Part shown: in pieces, positions 46,886-59,425 of the stretch
Position numbering within the stretch: position 1 is the stretch's first letter
How the letters are laid out: every line of letters begins with the position of its first letter
DNA from: Rapana venosa
Taxonomy: Eukaryota > Mollusca > Gastropoda > Neogastropoda > Muricidae
Reading direction: 5' to 3'
Length of the DNA stretch: 64,000 nucleotides
Assembly: GCA_028751875.1 (NCBI GenBank)
Contig: CM054138.1
Location: 48,054,283 to 48,118,282 of the forward strand
Program-made: the position numbers and the translations under genes
Notes under the pieces: generated by a model
Seen by the model: the letters and a program-made list of their open reading frames with translations, nothing else
Databases searched by the model: none
Told to the model about the DNA's origin: nothing

Positions 46886-49124
46886 TGTGTACACCACAAA
46901 TAAAATTTTTAAGCATGTGAATTGCTTATTCTGCTGAATACTTGTCATAACCAATTTCAACTGTAGTGTTCTTGCTTTTTATGTCAATGTGAATGTGTGT
47001 CAGTTGTGTGTTATTTGTTTTGTTATCAACACTTGTCTTGCACATTTAAAGATGAATTGGTTCCAAATGTTGACAAGGAAAATGGAAACGAACGAAAAAC
47101 AAAACAAAAAAGCCCATCCTCATGATGTGGTTTTCATCATAACTGATCAGAAAGTTTTAGGAGTTTGAAAAATGTTAAGCTTAGGACTTCCAGCATTGTA
47201 TCCTATCTCTCAAATGAACATAATTTAATCGGAAGAACGTCATTGTTTGATTACATTTGAAGCCTACGGAACATAAGTGGTAGAAAACGAGTGACGTGTT
47301 TTGGTCGTGACCAGGAACGCCGAGCTCTGTCATCGGCGCAGTTTGTAGCAAACATTAACGTCACTGCGATGACGTTTAGCGTTGCGTTTACGGTTGACTC
47401 ATTACGATTAACAACGATTGTGTAGATCAATCACTTCCTGAAATAAACACTAGAAATCTGTATCGGGAGGAAAGAGGGGTACGATTTATTACAGTAGATC
47501 AGAGTCGTGACACAAAACCATAATCCGTTTCCTGTCACGACTAACACGAGCTAAACGTTTTACGGCCAAATTTCAACGTGCGAGATAACCACAGAACAAA
47601 ATTGCTGCAGGTTTATATTTTCAACAACATAACCAGAGCATCCATATAAAGAATCAATAACTGAATGAGGAAAACGCGAGACTAATTTTACGTATGCTTC
47701 TAGATCTAACGGCCGAGACAAGAAACAACGCTATCTTGGTTATCTTTGTCACAACCAACGTGGTTAATACATGAGTTTACAGATCAACGAATATATTCCC
47801 ATAAAATACATTCAAACACTGAAAATAATCACTTCTGTCGCTAATTGTTCGAAATAAAACACGAATAGCACCTATAAAAGAAAGAGAAAGTAAAACTTCA
47901 ACAAGAATGTTGCGGTTGTAGAAGAAACCGTACTATTTTCGTTTCATGTCCTAACCGTAACGCCGCACAACAAAAACTGGATCTATTTAATATTTTGTGC
48001 AAAATTTATTTCTTGCACATAATAATCATTTCCACAAATTACAGTAGATGGCTTTTTATTTCTTTCTGAGTAAGAATAAGCGGTCATCAAATCAACACGA
48101 TCGGTAAATGTACCCACAGCTAACAAGCCAAAGCTGTTGACAAGAAAGAGAACCTGACAAAAACAAGCAATTTCGTAATTTAAACACGTGTTTACGATTA
48201 TTAAACCTGGTTGGCAAAAGTAAAATACTTTGAAAGAAAATATTCCTTCTCCTTCGATAAAAAATGCGACAGAAGCGAGTAAAGGCATCTTGATCAAATG
48301 CTGCGGTGCTTTAGCGGTCGGTCGTGACATGAGAAATTTTGGAAGAAGACAAAGACCGGCACACTAGTATAGCATTGCGATGTTCCTTTGGCGGGAAAAA
48401 GTACGTGCCAGAGATATTTTAGGTCAAGGTGAAGTGCCAGCGATAAAAATCTGGTCAGTGAAGGAATGTGCCGAGTTTTGCACCAAATTTACGTCGGTCG
48501 GTTGTGACGTTAAAAATGAGAAACCATGTTGATAATCTGGAGTTTCAAGCCATGAACGAGGGTAGGAGGCTTGCTGATCAAAAACATCGTTTTTTATATA
48601 CTGTTAACTGTTTACTTTATCAGTGGAAGCTATAATGTGTTGATGATATGGTATAGTTCTTTGTGAGTGAATTTTTAAAATTGGGCCTGACTTTGGAAAC
48701 TAAGCGTCACGACCACAACGGGTATTTAATCCACCCTCTATTTAATGTTCATGATAAAAAAGGAAGATGTTTCTGCTTGGGAGTTTGGAACAACATCTGG
48801 GCATTAATTTAATACAAATTGTGTTTCAAATTAGCAGTCTTTGAAGTCAGAAGAACAATCTGAATAATGTATGCACCATCATGTCACAAATCCGCCATGT
48901 TGGAATGAGCACATTTTGTAAAAGAAAATTCAATATTTTTAAAAACAAGCACAAGTACTCATTACAACTTTTAAAATTTATTTATTTAATTCAAACATAA
49001 CCAGTAACCAGCATTTACTACAGTTACAAACTAAATCCAGTCAAATGGTAGATGTGTGAAGTAGGTCACTATCATACCTCACATGTTTCTGAGAATGACC
49101 TATATATCAATTATCATGTGTGTG

Positions 49125-49296
49125 GTTGTGAGTGTGTGTGTGACTCTGTGTGTGTGTGTGTGTGACTGCGTGTGTGTGTACAGTGTGTGTGTGTGTGTGT
49201 GTGTGTGTTGTGTGTGTGTGTGTGTGTGGAGTGTGTGTGTGTTGTGTTGTGTCTGTCTGTCTGTGTCTGCGAGTGTCTGTGTGTGTGTGTACAACT

Positions 49297-49334
<38 letters not shown>

Positions 49335-49398
49335 GTGTGTGTGTGTGTGTGTGTCTGTCTGTCTGTGTCTGCGAGTGTCTGTGTGCGGGTGTACAACT

Positions 49399-49470
<72 letters not shown>

Positions 49471-49590
49471 AGTGTGTGTGTGTGAGTGTGTGTGTGAGTG
49501 TGTGTGTATGTGGGTGTGGGTGTGAACATGTGTATGTGTGCATGTGTACGTGTGTGTGTGTGTGTGTGTGTGTGTGTTGTGTGTGTGTGT
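49125..49590. repeat. (TG)n microsatellite with internal 100-bp duplication
   Basis: Long TG run starting 25 bp after the right end of the candidate transposon. The phrase ctgtctgtctgtgtctgcga, followed by gtgtctgtgtg and tacaactgg, occurs twice about 107 bp apart. Confidence 0.95.
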
Positions 49591-50145
49591 TTCAACACAC
49601 TAAAGAACATTATTAACAACATACATGATGAGCATACATTATCATTATCATTATGAATATGAGTGTGTAGTGTAGTAAAAACAAAAAAGTCGCATTTTAC
49701 AGATCTCTTCAAATCATTATGATTTACATTCCTCATAGATATCAATTATAATATTTCAGCACAACATGTCACCTTGCAGACCATATGTACCTTTCTTTTT
49801 CTTGATTTTATTATTTTGAAGTTCTCTTCCAAGTCTTTGTCTAGATCTAGAATTAACTACCAAAACCTTAAGCCTAATCTTGAATTCGGTTGATACAGCT
49901 TGTGTGAAAATTAGGCCAGTGGAAGATAGTACATTGTGGAAAGGAGGTGTTAAAAAGTAAAGCAGATACTAGATAGGGAGGGGGGGGGGGGGGGGTACAC
50001 CCTTACAGGCTAGACATAGAGGACCTGGGGGTTAGACTTAGAGAGCAGGCTGAGCTGCCAACAGAGATAAGCTGTAGTGAAGTAGAGGTAAACACTGGAT
50101 TCCAGCCAAGTTTGAAATATGACAGTTTCAATGGAATCTGATATA

Positions 50146-50204
<59 letters not shown>

Positions 50205-51568
50205 ATATATATATATATATATACTATAGCTTTACAACCACTCTTGAACAGTTTATACAGAAAGTGAGAAACTATCCTTTGCTTCAATGAATGATACTGT
50301 AGCCACACATTGCCCATCCTATTTCAGTGTATGCAAAGCATGAAAAAGTTAAGTTCTAGAAACTTCAGGAACACTCTAATAATTTGATCAATGAACTTGA
50401 TTTAAAGAACAGAGGACCTAAACAACAACTGCTCAACCAGATTTGGAAGCCAGAAATTCTGTCATTATTTTAAATCCCACTGTGACAAAGTAAGGACCAA
50501 AGATCATACAATTACATGGCTTTTCAGTTTTTGGTTAGTTTTTTTTGTTAAAATGTGATTTTTTCTCCCCTGATGTGATTTTAAGTTTAATTTGCTCAAA
50601 CAGTAGAGTCAGAGACAGCACAGACTTTTTTTTGTTTTGTTTCTGAAGAATTGAGGTAATTTCATTTATAAACTTATGGAATCACTAGTACTAGGCCATT
50701 CTCTTTTAGAAGTTGAGCCTGTAATAACCTTGAGGGGTCAGGAAAGCTCAATGAATCAAACCAAATCCAGGTCTCAACTCACATCCTTCTAGGCTTCTTG
50801 TGTTTATGATTATATAATAAATTGCATGTCCCAATAGAGATTTTAGCTTTAAGGAGTGTATTCACCTCCATTCTTAAAATTTTCTTTCTTTGTTTTATTT
50901 ATACTATAATCTATAAATGGGTCTTTAAATAAATATATATCCTCCTCATTATCAGAGGCTCATTCCAATGCATTGTGTGACAATACAAGGAATCCAACCC
51001 CAGTTTTCTTGTCTGTTTTGTACTAATTACATGTATGGTAAACAGGCAAGCTAATGAAATATACATCTGTGCTTGCATTTTAAAAACAGTTTTTAAATTA
51101 ATATATCATTATTCTTTTAACAGAAAAGAAGTGTTGAGGTCAGCACCCATCCTCCCAAAGAATTCTACTCATGCTCAAAGAAAAGTCATGAATACTTAAA
51201 TTACTTTACTTTAAAAAACTTTACTAGTTTACTAGCTGATCCCCCAAAACCAGGTTTAGTACAGAACAATTTCTCTTTCTTGAGCTATGCTTTATTAAAC
51301 ACATTATCATTGTCTGTTTTAAAGCTACCAGTACTGTAGCAGTTTGATCAGTTTCTTCAGGACTTTTCACCTTCTTGCCATGTCCAGTCATTAACTGACA
51401 CTCTCTTGTAATAATTTCTATTGCACAAAACCAAACCATGAGACATGACTGATACAAGGTTTTACTTTTTCTCTGTTCCTTGGCCATGCTTAAGTTAATG
51501 TTCAATTCTGTCTGGATGGTGAAGTCGGCATGCTACAGCCACCCTGGCAACAGTCCCCCCAGTTTCTC
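49591..51568. other. AT-rich non-coding stretch
   Basis: Contains a G16 run (49980-49995) and a (TA)n microsatellite (about 50154-50222). No exon or transposon recognised. Confidence 0.4.
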
Positions 51569-51644
51569 ATAATAATAATAATAATAATAATGTATGGAAT
51601 TTATATAGCGCTGAATCTTGTAAAGCAACAAATCAAAGCGCTAA
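51569..51644 (-). mobile_element. ATT-tailed SINE-like 3' end
   Basis: (AAT)n followed by gtatggaatttatatagcgc, tgaatcttgtaaagcaacaa and atcaaagcgct. This is the reverse complement of the last part of the element at 19266-19475. The GC-rich 5' part is missing. Confidence 0.65.
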
Positions 51645-52157
51645 GTTTCTCATGGAGCTCTCTATATAGTATCACTAGTCCAGGGGATGGGCCATATAAT
51701 GTATGCATGTACCTGGTAGTGGCATAGATTTTGAGTGTGTAAGGTGGGGACAGATTGTATAATACAGGATGTTGACAGGTCTGTGCCATGAGGACACTGA
51801 TCAGTATGGGATATTTTCAAGCAATGGAGATGAGAGAGGAGACCTCTAGCAGTGTACCTGTTTGCAGTCTAAAGACAGTGACTAGTGCTAAGTACTATAT
51901 CTAGCATGGCTGACAAATTTTCTTTCCCAAACTATTCCTCACCAAACCTATCCACTATCCAGTCTTTTCTGCCCAATTTGAATAATTTTCTTGAAACCTG
52001 AAAAATACTCTTCAACAGAACTTTAGTTTGAGTTCAAAGTACATTCACCTTTTTTGATCCTCTGAGCAGCCAAGTAACAAAAACTTTGATTTTGTTACAA
52101 TTTTTTGTTCAACTATTGCATATAACCTTGCTGCCTATATGTCTTAACTGTTGCAGG
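51645..52157. other. Non-coding stretch
   Basis: Nothing recognised on either strand. Confidence 0.4.
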
Positions 52158-52440
52158 CTTGTCCCATGTGTATGCAATTTTGTAAATTCTGTCATCCATT
52201 CCCCCCGGCACACAATGGCCTACTCTTCTGAAAAGTGAAACAGGTTTTAATGTGTGCGCAAGATGTTTTGCAGGACTCTGTTTATACTATAGTCTCATCC
52301 AAAGCTGGCGAAGGACTTTTGGGAGGAGTTGAGTCAGCACTGATGTTAATTCCAGGGAAAAAATCCCCTTCAACAGGATTCAAACCCGGGTCATCAGATC
52401 AAGAGCACAAGGCATAACACTCTATCCAACCTGCTATACC
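52158..52440 (-). mobile_element. tRNA-derived SINE, nearly full length
   Basis: The minus strand shows the head with GATGACCCGGGTTTGAATCC (good B box), CATCAGTGCTGACTCAACTC, GATGAGACTATAGTATAAAC (small insertion) and GAGTAGGCCATTGTGTGCCG. The terminal hairpin is missing. Confidence 0.82.
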
Positions 52441-52454
52441 CCTCCCCACCTGCG

Positions 52455-52800
52455 GTGTGTGTGTGTGTGTGTAACTCTGTGTGTGTGTGACTGTGTGTGT
52501 GTATTCTGTGTGTGTGACTGTGTGTGTGTACTCTGTGTGTGTGTGTGTGTGTACTGTGTGTGTGTGTGTGTGTGTGTGATGTCACTGTGTAACACTAATG
52601 TGAGGGTGTCTGTCATGTATGGTGCATGCATGCACACGTGTGTGTGTGTGTATATGTATACATGTATGTGTGGTGCATGCTCATATCAGTCATATGTTGT
52701 GTGTGTGTGTGTACATGTGTGTGTACATGTAATATGTGTGTGCAAGTGCATACTGTGTGTGTGTGCATACACACGTGCGTGCGACACATGTGTGTTTTGT
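52455..52800. repeat. Degenerate TG microsatellite block
   Basis: TG runs separated by acts/actg-type interruptions directly after a SINE. The following 52800-53042 has short cagtatca repeats and leads into the gap. Confidence 0.9.
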
Positions 52801-53042
52801 CACTATCACAGTATCAGTATCACAGTATCAGTATCACCAAATGTATACATGTGTATGATTAATACATATCAGTATGTCAACTGGAACGTTGTTTCATATG
52901 TTTAAAATTCTATATTATCTGTGTGTGTGCTATGTCTTTGTCTAGAGCTGTGTGTGACTTTGTGTGAGGGGGTGGGTCACAGTGTGTGTGGTGGTGTGTG
53001 TGTGTAGACCTTGTGTGTACTATAATGAGGAGTCCAGTACGC

Positions 53043-53542
53043 NNNNNNNNNNNNNNNNNNNNNNNNNNNNNNNNNNNNNNNNNNNNNNNNNNNNNNNNNN
53101 NNNNNNNNNNNNNNNNNNNNNNNNNNNNNNNNNNNNNNNNNNNNNNNNNNNNNNNNNNNNNNNNNNNNNNNNNNNNNNNNNNNNNNNNNNNNNNNNNNNN
53201 NNNNNNNNNNNNNNNNNNNNNNNNNNNNNNNNNNNNNNNNNNNNNNNNNNNNNNNNNNNNNNNNNNNNNNNNNNNNNNNNNNNNNNNNNNNNNNNNNNNN
53301 NNNNNNNNNNNNNNNNNNNNNNNNNNNNNNNNNNNNNNNNNNNNNNNNNNNNNNNNNNNNNNNNNNNNNNNNNNNNNNNNNNNNNNNNNNNNNNNNNNNN
53401 NNNNNNNNNNNNNNNNNNNNNNNNNNNNNNNNNNNNNNNNNNNNNNNNNNNNNNNNNNNNNNNNNNNNNNNNNNNNNNNNNNNNNNNNNNNNNNNNNNNN
53501 NNNNNNNNNNNNNNNNNNNNNNNNNNNNNNNNNNNNNNNNNN
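53043..53542. other. Assembly gap (500 N)
   Basis: 500 undetermined bases, a conventional gap length. The sequence on the right side is of much poorer character than on the left. Confidence 0.99.
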
Positions 53543-54088
53543 AAAAACCAAAAACATTGAAGGTTTTTTACGTTAAATTTTTAAATTATTTTTTTCTTTT
53601 TTTTTTTTAAAGAGAGGCTTAAAAAAAAAAAAAGAAAATTTTTTTTTTTCTTACCTTGAAAAAAAGGTTTAAAATGGGGGCCCCCCAAGCCCAAAAAAAA
53701 AACCCCCCCCCCCCAAAAAAACCCCCCCAAAAAACCCCCTGGGTTTAAAAAAAAATTTTTAATAAAAAAACAAGTAATCACTGCCCAAAAACTTTTTTCT
53801 TATCCTGGGGGGGTTTTTTTTTTCCTTAATTTTTTTTTTTTTTTTTTTAGTCTTTTCCCCTTTTTTTTTTTAAAAGACGCCCTTTTTTTTTTTTTTTTTT
53901 AAAAAAAAAAAGTTGTTTTTTTTTTTTTAAAAAAAAAAATTTTTTTTTTTTGAGTTTTTTTTTTATTTTTTTTTTGGGGAAAAAGGGGGGGGGGGGGGAA
54001 AAAAAAAAAAAAAGGAGGGGGGGGGAAAAGGGGGGAGAAGTGGGGGGTGGGGGGGGTTTTTTTTTGGGGGGGAAATTGGGGGGGGGTT

Positions 54089-54141
<53 letters not shown>

Positions 54142-54502
54142 TTTTTTTTGGGGGAAAAGGGGGGTGTTTTTAAAAATTTTTTTTACCCTATTTTTTTAAA
54201 TTGTTATTGTTGGGTTTTTTTTTTTTTTTTTTTTGTTTTTTTTTTTTTTTTTTAACCCTTTTAATTTTTTGGAAAGACAAATTTCTCTCAAATGAAAAGG
54301 TTATTGAATTAAATTTTTTTTTCTCTAAATCGGAAACGACTTTCAAAAAAAAAGAGAGAAAAAAAAAAAAAAAGGTAAAAAAGGGAAAAAGGTGGAAAAA
54401 ATAATAGCGTCCGTATTCAGGGACTTGCCCTTCAGCCAACGGTGCGACCGTCTCTGTTTGACCTTTACATTTGATTCCTCCGCTTAGCACAGGGTTTCAG
54501 GT

Positions 54503-54566
54503 AATAATAAATGGAATTTATTGCGCCATATTTGAAAAAAAAAAAACCCAAATCATAGCGCTTTTT
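54503..54566 (-). mobile_element. ATT-tailed SINE-like 3' end, corrupted
   Basis: aataataaatggaatttatt, gcgccatatttg, aatcatagcgctttt follow the order of the 51569 copy, with homopolymer noise. Confidence 0.45.
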
Positions 54567-54922
54567 ATACCTTTGATTTGATTTTGTTTTTTTTCAAGAC
54601 AACCTATACCCCCCTCTCTCTCTCTCTTTCCCATTTCTCTCTCTCTCCCTCTTTCCTTCTCTTCTCTTCTTCTCTCTCTCTTTCTCTCTCTTCTCCTCTC
54701 TTCTCTTTTCTCTTCTCTCTCTCTTCTTCTCTCTCTCTCGTTATCCTAAGTCATATTTTTGTAGTGACTTTTTGTTATACGGAAATTTGTGTTATATTGC
54801 TTTTTACCCCCACCAAAAAACTAAGCAGTTCGGAAACCCCCCTTTATGTTGTGAATAAATCTTCTAGTTTGAATTTGGTTCTCTCTCTCTCTCTTTTTTT
54901 TTTTTTATTTTTTCTTTTTTTT

Positions 54923-55070
54923 ATATCGGGATAAAATGGAATAAGACTATGTGCTTTTTTTTTTACATGCAGACCCCTGTGTATGTTTTTTGTAAATTTT
55001 GTACACTTTTTATGGGACAAAATGGCCTATCTTTCGAAAAACGGAAAAGGGGTTTTAACGTGTGCGGGTG
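54923..55070 (-). mobile_element. tRNA-derived SINE 3' part, corrupted
   Basis: tatatcgggataaaatggaa, taagactatgtgctttt, gtgtatg, aaaatggcctatctttcgaa and ggttttaacgtgtgcg match the SINE in order, with extra bases in homopolymers. Confidence 0.6.
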
Positions 55071-55687
55071 TTTTTGCGGCGTTGCACAGGGGCTTTGGGG
55101 GTTGTTTGGTGTGTGTTGTGTGTGTGGTGTGTGTGTGTGTTTTTGTTGTGTGTGTGTGGTGTGGTGGTAAGCACGGGAGTGAGGTACATTTTTGCGTGTT
55201 GCCTGTTATATTTGAGCTTTTGGCAATCACACAAAAATTTTTGGGGGTGTTTTTAATAGATTATTCGGTTTTGGGCTCCCGGAGAAAAGAAGCTTTTTGT
55301 TTTCCAACTAGTGTTTTGCCATTTAAAATCATTTTTTATAGTGATAAAAAAAAAACTGAACTTGTGATGACACGAAAAATAAATTTTAATTCTAAAAAAA
55401 CTGCAGAAAAAAGTAGACAGTTAATTTGTTTTTTTATTTTGTTTTACTTTTTTGGGAACTAGTCATTAGCATGTGCACGTCTTTGGGATTGTTTGTGTAA
55501 AGATTTTATTAAAATAAAAAATATCTTGTTCTCTAATTTCCTGCCAGTAACTGACATTTCTGTTACATTACATTTATCAACGCCTTGCCACCTCCACCAC
55601 CCCACCTTATGTGTTTGTATATATTTAATATTTGTTTTATCTTGAATATTTATGGATGGTTGCATGCGTGTGATTGAATTTGAATCT

Positions 55688-55765
55688 AGCGCTTGATTTG
55701 TTTACTTTACAAGATTCAGCGCATATATAAAATCGATACATTATATTATCAATTTTATTATATTA
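55688..55765 (+). mobile_element. ATT-tailed SINE-like 3' end
   Basis: agcgcttgatttgtttactt, tacaagattcagcgcatata, gatacattatattat, in the same orientation as the copy at 19266. Confidence 0.55.
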
Positions 55766-55856
55766 TCAACATTTGCATTTTGTTTATTTTATTTATCATT
55801 TTCGCTTTCCTAGCTTTTATTTGTTTTGAAGGTTTTTGTTGGTATGTGGGTTTGGC

Positions 55857-55888
55857 GGGGGGGGGGGGGGGGTGGGGGGGGGGGGGGG

Positions 55889-55942
<54 letters not shown>

Positions 55943-55945
55943 GGG

Positions 55946-55981
<36 letters not shown>

Positions 55982-56014
55982 GGGGGGGGGTGGGGGGGGG
56001 GGGGGGGGGGGGGG
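55857..56014. repeat. G-rich low-complexity tract
   Basis: About 150 bp of G with occasional T or A. Poly-Pro/poly-Gly open frames here are meaningless. It lies in the unreliable region. Confidence 0.85.
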
Positions 56015-56273
56015 AGGGTTGCGCTTATTTTCAATTTTCCTAAAACGCAAAATAGTCGGCTACCCCCTTTCATGTATGGCCTTTTTTGTGAATAAATATT
56101 TCATCGGGTTCGAGTTCTCTCTCCTCACCACTCTCCTCACTCTCATCCATCTTCTCCCTCTCTCTCTCTCCACTCTCTCTCTCTCTCCTCAGTACACCTC
56201 ATTCTCACTCTCTGTCTCTCTCTCTCTGACTCTCTCTCCTATATATATCTCTCTGTCTGTCTCTCTCTCTCTA

Positions 56274-56279
<6 letters not shown>

Positions 56280-56304
<25 letters not shown>
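56280..56304. repeat. (TA)n microsatellite after a CT-rich block
   Basis: 56100-56280 is CT-rich with interspersed CA, then a TA run; 56400-56510 is C- and CT-rich. Confidence 0.85.
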
Positions 56305-56305
<1 letters not shown>

Positions 56306-59300
56306 AATCTTTTCTTTTTTTATATATGTAACTATAATATGCCCTCTCATCCTGTCTCTGTCTCTGTGTATGCCTTGTCGACTCTGGATCTCTCTCTCTC
56401 TCTGGGCCTCTCTCACCCCCCCCCCCCACTCCTCCTCTCTCTCCCTCCCCCCCCTCCCTCTCACCCCCCCCCCCCCCCCACTCTCTCTCTCTCTCTCTCT
56501 CTGTCTCTCCACAAGGCACACACCTGTCACTGACACCGAGTTGTCCCTCGCACGAGCCTATGCAACACCTTTCCTCACCGCTGTGATTTGCTTTGGTATA
56601 GCAACAGGGGAAGGAAGGGGGACAGTGTGGTGCGTGTAGGTGGGGGAGGAGGGAGAGAAGAATGGGTTAGATGTAGGAGGTTAGGGGACTAAGGTGAGGG
56701 GGGTGGGAGAGGGGGGGAGGTTGAGAGAATGGTATAATATTAGGGAAGGGAGGGGGAGATAGTGGGGACAGGGGGTGGGGGTAAATTTTGACAGCACTAT
56801 TTTATTCTCCCTTAACACTCCAGAGACCACAGGTGTGTGTGTGTTGTGTGTGCTTCTATCCCCTGATTTTTCAAAACAGGTAAAAACTTATAAATAGAGT
56901 GGTGGTGTGAATTTAGAGGGGAAGGGGGGGGGGGGTTGAGGGGTGTGGAATGCTGTCGTGGTGTGTCCTGTTCTTTTTGTGTTGAGAGTTCTGTTGACAT
57001 GATGATGTTTAATGTTGGGGTTTTTTGTGTTGAAGTCGGGGTAATGATGGTGTTACTTGACAAATCCGATTTCGGTGTTTTGTTTCATTAAATTTGTTCT
57101 TGTTTTGGTTTGAGGGGTTATTTTGTTTGGGGTGGGGGTGGTGGTGTTTGGAGGGGTTTGGGGAGGGGGAGGGGGGGGGTATTTTGTTGTGGGTGGGTTG
57201 TTTTGGTTTTGTTTTTGGTTTTGTTGTTTGGGGTTGATGTTGTTGTTGGGGTTGGTGGGGTGGTTTTTTTTGTTGTTCTTGTGTTGTTGTTGTTTTTTTG
57301 GGGGGTGTCTTTTTTTTTTGGGTTTTTGTTTGTTGGGTTTTTGTTGGTTTTTTTGGGGGGGGTTTTGGGGGGGGGGGGGGGATTTGTTTAGGTTTTTGTT
57401 TTTTTTTTGTGTGGGGGGGGGGGGGGGGGGGTGTTTTCTTTCTTTTTGTTTTTTGTTGTTTAAATTTTGGGATTTTGCTTTGGATGGCTTTTTTAAAAAA
57501 ATTTTTCCCTTTTTTTTGGGTGTTGCTTTTTTTTTTTTTGGTTTCGGATTTTTTCTTCAAAGGAAAAAAAAGGTATACATGGTTTTCCTTTTCCACTAAA
57601 TAATTTTTTGGGGGTTTTTTTTTTTTTTTTTTTTTTAAAAACCTTACAAACATGGACTTTTTCCTTTAAAAATTTTGAAACAAGGGTTTTCCCTTCTTTA
57701 AACAGCCCGGGAAAAATCGAACCCGGGAAGACTCAAAAAAAAAAAAAAAAAAAAAAAAACCCAAAAGCGCCCCGCCCTAAAATTTAAACCCTCAAAACCC
57801 CTTTTTTCGACAAAATTTAACCACAAGACCTTTTCCTTTCCTTCCCCTGCGCCCCAGATACTACCCCCCCCCCCCCAAAAAAAAAAAAAAAAGGCAAAAT
57901 CATAATCTGTTTTCCCAAAGGGTCCGGGGGGAATTTTATTTTTTTTTTGGGGGGGGGGGGGGTTTTTCTTTTTTTGGTGTTTGTTTTGTTTATTTTTGTT
58001 TTTTGGGATAAAATTTTTCATTTTTTTTATTGTGCCCACGATCTTTTTTAAAAATTAGATGGGTAGGCTAAGGTGTCCCTGAAGTGGGATTTTTTTGGTT
58101 TTCCTTTTCTAAATTTGGTGATAGCTAGAAAAAAACCCCCCAATTCAAAATTTTCCCTCTTTCCCTCTCTCCCCCTTTTTCTCTTCTCTCCTCCCCTCTC
58201 CTCTCTCTCCTCTCCCCCTTCTCTCTCTCTCTCTTCCTCCCTGGGGCGGGTCTTTTTATCCCCCTGTCCTATTAAAGGGGTTTGGGTTGAAAATTTAAGG
58301 GCCAGGATTTACTTGGGGCTTAAGAGATTCGAACCTTTCTTTTTTGATTTCTGTGTTGGATTAGCAAAAAGGCCCCCTTTTTTTGTGTGAGCGTGAGGAA
58401 AAAAGTGGGGGAAGTGGGGGTGGAGGGGGAATTGGGGGGGGGTTGGGGGGGGAAAAGAGGGGAGAAAAGTGAGAGAGGGGGTAGGTTTCTAAAAAATTTT
58501 TTGCGTGTGTGAGTGTGTGTGAAGTGGGTTTTTTTTTCCCCCTTTTTTTTCCCTTTTTTTTTGGGTTTTTTTGTTTGGCCCTTTTTTTTTGTTTTTGTTT
58601 GTTGTTGTTGATTTTTTTTGGGTTTTTTTTTATTTGTTTGTTTTTTTTTTGTTTTTGGGTTTTTTTTGTTTTTGGGTTTTTTTTGGGGGGGGGTTCCCCA
58701 AAAGGGAAATTCTTTTTTCAGGGTTTTTTTACACAAATATTATTTCCCAAAAAACTTTTTGAATTCCCTTTTGAAGGGGTTTTTTCCTTTTTAAAAAAAC
58801 TAGAAATCTTCCTATAAAGTTTTTGGGGGGGGAGAGGGGGGAAATTAGAAATGAAGTTGGAAACACCCTTTTTGTCCTTGTTGGGTTTTTATTATTTTTA
58901 ATTTTTTTATTAAATTTTTAAATTTTAAAATCCCTTTTTATTGCCTTTTTTTTTGGTTGCTGTGTTCCTTTTTTGTATGTTGGGGGGGGGGGGGGGGGGG
59001 GGGGGGAGGGAGTGATCACCCCAAAAAGTATTTTTTTTTATTTTTACACATTGTGTTTTGTTTTTGGGTATAATTTAAACTGTTCGGTTTTTTAATTTTT
59101 TTCCCGTTTAAATGATTTTAAATAGTTTTTTTCCCTATAATTTTTTGGAGGGGATGGGAGGGGGGGGAGGGGGGGGGGGGGTCGTTAGAGGTGGGGCAAA
59201 AAGTGTGTTTTTGGTGTGCACGCGCCACGGGGTGCACTTTTTTTTTTGTTGCTCAGAAAACGTAAATAATTACAGATCCTGCGGGTAACAATTACGGGTG

Positions 59301-59338
59301 TGCTCACGTTTGATGAATACGGCGTTTTTGCTTCGCAA

Positions 59339-59425
59339 ATAATAATAATTATTATTATTTTTTATTAAAATGTATGGAAATTTTTATACGCTGAATTCTT
59401 CAAAAACAACAAATCAAAACGGTTT
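59339..59425 (-). mobile_element. ATT-tailed SINE-like 3' end, corrupted
   Basis: aataataataattattatta, atgtatggaaatttttatac, gctgaattcttcaaaaacaa and caaatcaaaacgg, in the same order as 51569. Confidence 0.5.

Noticed and set aside
47983..48330. 115-codon minus frame inside the candidate DNA transposon
   Set aside because: No transposase-like or other family motif seen, AT-rich with many aromatic residues; kept only as something to test.
57009..58817. Pro/Lys-rich and Phe/Gly-rich frames of 100-214 codons
   Set aside because: They lie in homopolymer-inflated sequence and reflect runs of single bases.
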